The position numbers were made by a program, and so were the translations under genes. Shown here piece after piece: positions 21,204 to 22,073 of a DNA stretch of 22,073 nucleotides. The DNA comes from a bacterium. GTDB taxonomy: Bacteria > Patescibacteriota > Minisyncoccia > Phycocordibacterales > PALSA-1337. The notes beneath the pieces are model-generated. The model searched no databases. It worked only from the letters and a program-made list of their open reading frames with translations, and had not been told where the DNA came from. Location of the stretch: contig JAUSHF010000037.1 of NCBI GenBank assembly GCA_030648705.1, positions 1 to 22,073 on the forward strand, in the 5' to 3' direction. Positions within the stretch are counted from its first letter, which is position 1. Each line of letters opens with the position of its first letter.

Positions 21204-21476
21204 ATGAAAACAAAAATCAAAACGATAGAAATCACACCAATGGATGCAAGATGTGGAGTTGGTCCATGTCCAGCAATTTTCAAAACAAATCAACAATACA
21301 AACAATACAATTGTATCGGACTAGGATGCCCTTCTGTCTTTAAAACGGCCAATGAAATGTTGATTGTAATTGGATCAATTGCTGAAAAAAGCAAACTTCC
21401 AAAAAATGTTCTTCGAAAAATTGGTAAGGGTGAAATCGCAATTGAAATCCCAGCTAACATCTTACCGACACTATAA
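21204..21476 (+). CDS. Small protein with two CX4CP repeats, possible metal site
   Basis: A 90-residue protein of unknown family. It has two copies of one motif: CGVGPCPAIFKT (C17, C22) and CIGLGCPSVFKT (C37, C42), 20 residues apart. Four cysteines in paired CX4C spacing suggest a zinc or iron-sulphur site or two disulphides. The C-terminal half (NEMLIVIGSIAEKS, then KGEIAIEIPANIL) looks like two beta strands with a helix between. A Shine-Dalgarno AAAGG lies 6 bases before the ATG, and a perfect terminator follows. It is a single-gene unit. Divergent from the TrmB-like regulator, which may control it. Confidence 0.7.
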   Translation: MKTKIKTIEITPMDARCGVGPCPAIFKTNQQYKQYNCIGLGCPSVFKTANEMLIVIGSIAEKSKLPKNVLRKIGKGEIAIEIPANILPTL

Positions 21477-21494
21477 TATTTCTGTTCATGTTCT

Positions 21495-21519
21495 AAGGCG
21501 TTAGTTTTTCTAACGCCTT
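21495..21519 (+). terminator. Intrinsic terminator after the CX4CP protein gene
   Basis: AAGGCGTTAG (21495-21504) pairs perfectly with CTAACGCCTT (21510-21519) around five T residues, followed by TTATTTTA. It ends 19 bases after the stop codon. Confidence 0.93.
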
Positions 21520-21593
21520 TTATTTTACTTAATATTCTTATGCTTTTCAGTTATCGAGACCAAACCACAAAACAAATTCATTCGCTTGATAAG

Positions 21594-21621
21594 TTTACAT
21601 GCCTTTTCTTCGTAGTAAAAT
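21594..21621 (+). promoter_or_regulatory. Promoter of the dinD-like gene
   Basis: TTTACA (21594-21599), a 16-base spacer and TAAAAT (21616-21621), 6 bases before the ATG at 21628, the leaderless arrangement seen for other genes here. No LexA-like palindrome was recognised. Confidence 0.45.
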
Positions 21622-21627
21622 GGGGCT

Positions 21628-22073
21628 ATGGAAAGCAAACAAATACAAACATTATTTAAGACATTCGAAGACATAAAACATACAGAAAATGGTGTTGAAT
21701 TTTGGTTTGCAAGAGAGCTTTATCCCCTTCTGGGCTATACAAAATGGGAGAATTTTAAAACAGCAGTAGATAGAGCAAAGGAGGCTTGTATAAAATCTAA
21801 GCTTATAGTTGAGGACCACTTTCCTGACGCCAGGAAGCTAATAATTGTTGGTAAAAATACTGAGCAAGAAATATCTGATATTAAAATGACAAGATATGCT
21901 TGTTATCTAACGGCGATCAATGGCGACCCTCGAAAAGAGGAGATTGCTTTTGCTCAAGCATACTTTGTTATTCAAACAAGAAAAATCGAACTTATTGATC
22001 AGAGAATGAAAGAGTTTGAGAGAATAAATGCTAGAGAAAAATTAACGTTGACCGAAAAGACATTTGCTACCTT
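21628..22073 (+). CDS. dinD: DNA damage-inducible protein D (DinD) homologue, 3' end outside window
   Basis: ATG at 21628 opens a frame that runs off the right edge after 148 codons. The product begins MESKQIQTLFKTFEDIKHTENG and contains FWFARELYPLLGYTKWENFKTAVDRAKEAC, then TRYACYLTAINGDPRKEEIAFAQAYFVIQTRKIEL, the signature of the DinD family. In E. coli DinD is SOS-induced and modulates RecA filaments; a role in this organism is inference. The N-terminal part resembles the Bro-N-like domain of phage antirepressors. It has its own -10 box 6 bases before the start and lies in an accessory segment with the TrmB-like gene. Confidence 0.85.
   Translation, partial: MESKQIQTLFKTFEDIKHTENGVEFWFARELYPLLGYTKWENFKTAVDRAKEACIKSKLIVEDHFPDARKLIIVGKNTEQEISDIKMTRYACYLTAINGDPRKEEIAFAQAYFVIQTRKIELIDQRMKEFERINAREKLTLTEKTFAT

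Overview
ORGANISM. The window is AT-rich and densely coded (mostly one to three kb between strand switches). The genes are minimal-length versions of bacterial housekeeping genes: a 242-residue HolA, a DNA polymerase I with no recognisable 3'-5' exonuclease, and a 153-residue SpoU methyltransferase. With a lone PilB, scattered ruvA and ruvB, and many start codons sitting 6-8 bases after a -10 box with no Shine-Dalgarno, this suggests a Patescibacteria/CPR genome of Parcubacteria (Paceibacteria) type. That placement is inference from gene style, not a phylogeny. Stop codons are mainly TAA, mutM ends in TGA, and the long genes are free of internal TGA, so the standard bacterial code applies.
LAYOUT. 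1-2160: end of a tRNA-Arg, a one-domain response regulator converging on a membrane histidine kinase, and rpsT. 2223-6923: ruvA, a cell-wall amidase, mutM, a SpoU-type RNA methyltransferase and purD. 6938-9045: an accessory stretch starting at a tRNA-Lys whose acceptor stem no longer pairs; it holds a four-helix membrane protein, a DUF2007-like protein, a 38-codon candidate peptide gene with its own promoter and terminator, a DinJ/YafQ toxin-antitoxin pair, and a free-standing copy of the C-terminal domain of B12-dependent ribonucleotide reductase. 9060-10533: holA and gpmA. 10558-13427: three hypothetical genes and a Fic-family gene. 13440-17117: polA, tsaE and a GC-rich lipoprotein gene with internal repeats. 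17267-20295: pilB, a strong terminator, a roughly 200-bp highly structured intergenic element, then ruvB. 20299-22073: a TrmB-like regulator gene interrupted by TGA at codon 10, a small four-cysteine protein, and the start of a dinD gene.
HOW IT WORKS TOGETHER. The core genes serve DNA replication and repair (holA, polA, mutM, ruvA, ruvB, perhaps dinD), translation (rpsT, tsaE, SpoU, tRNAs), glycolysis (gpmA), purine synthesis (purD), wall remodelling and type IV pili. They are not one operon; most have their own promoter, often apparently leaderless. A second class of single genes (at 8649, 11022, 11408 and 21204, and more weakly 16554) tends to have a purine-rich ribosome binding site, an untranslated leader, an intrinsic terminator and higher GC.
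MOST INTERESTING. (i) The 19030-19227 element: long closing helix, several hairpins and an alternative pairing, either an unknown RNA or a MITE-like insert. (ii) The in-frame TGA at a normally glycine position in a TrmB-like regulator. (iii) The tRNA-Lys broken at its acceptor stem beside an accessory island. (iv) The free-standing NrdJ C-terminal domain. (v) The 38-residue candidate peptide gene.
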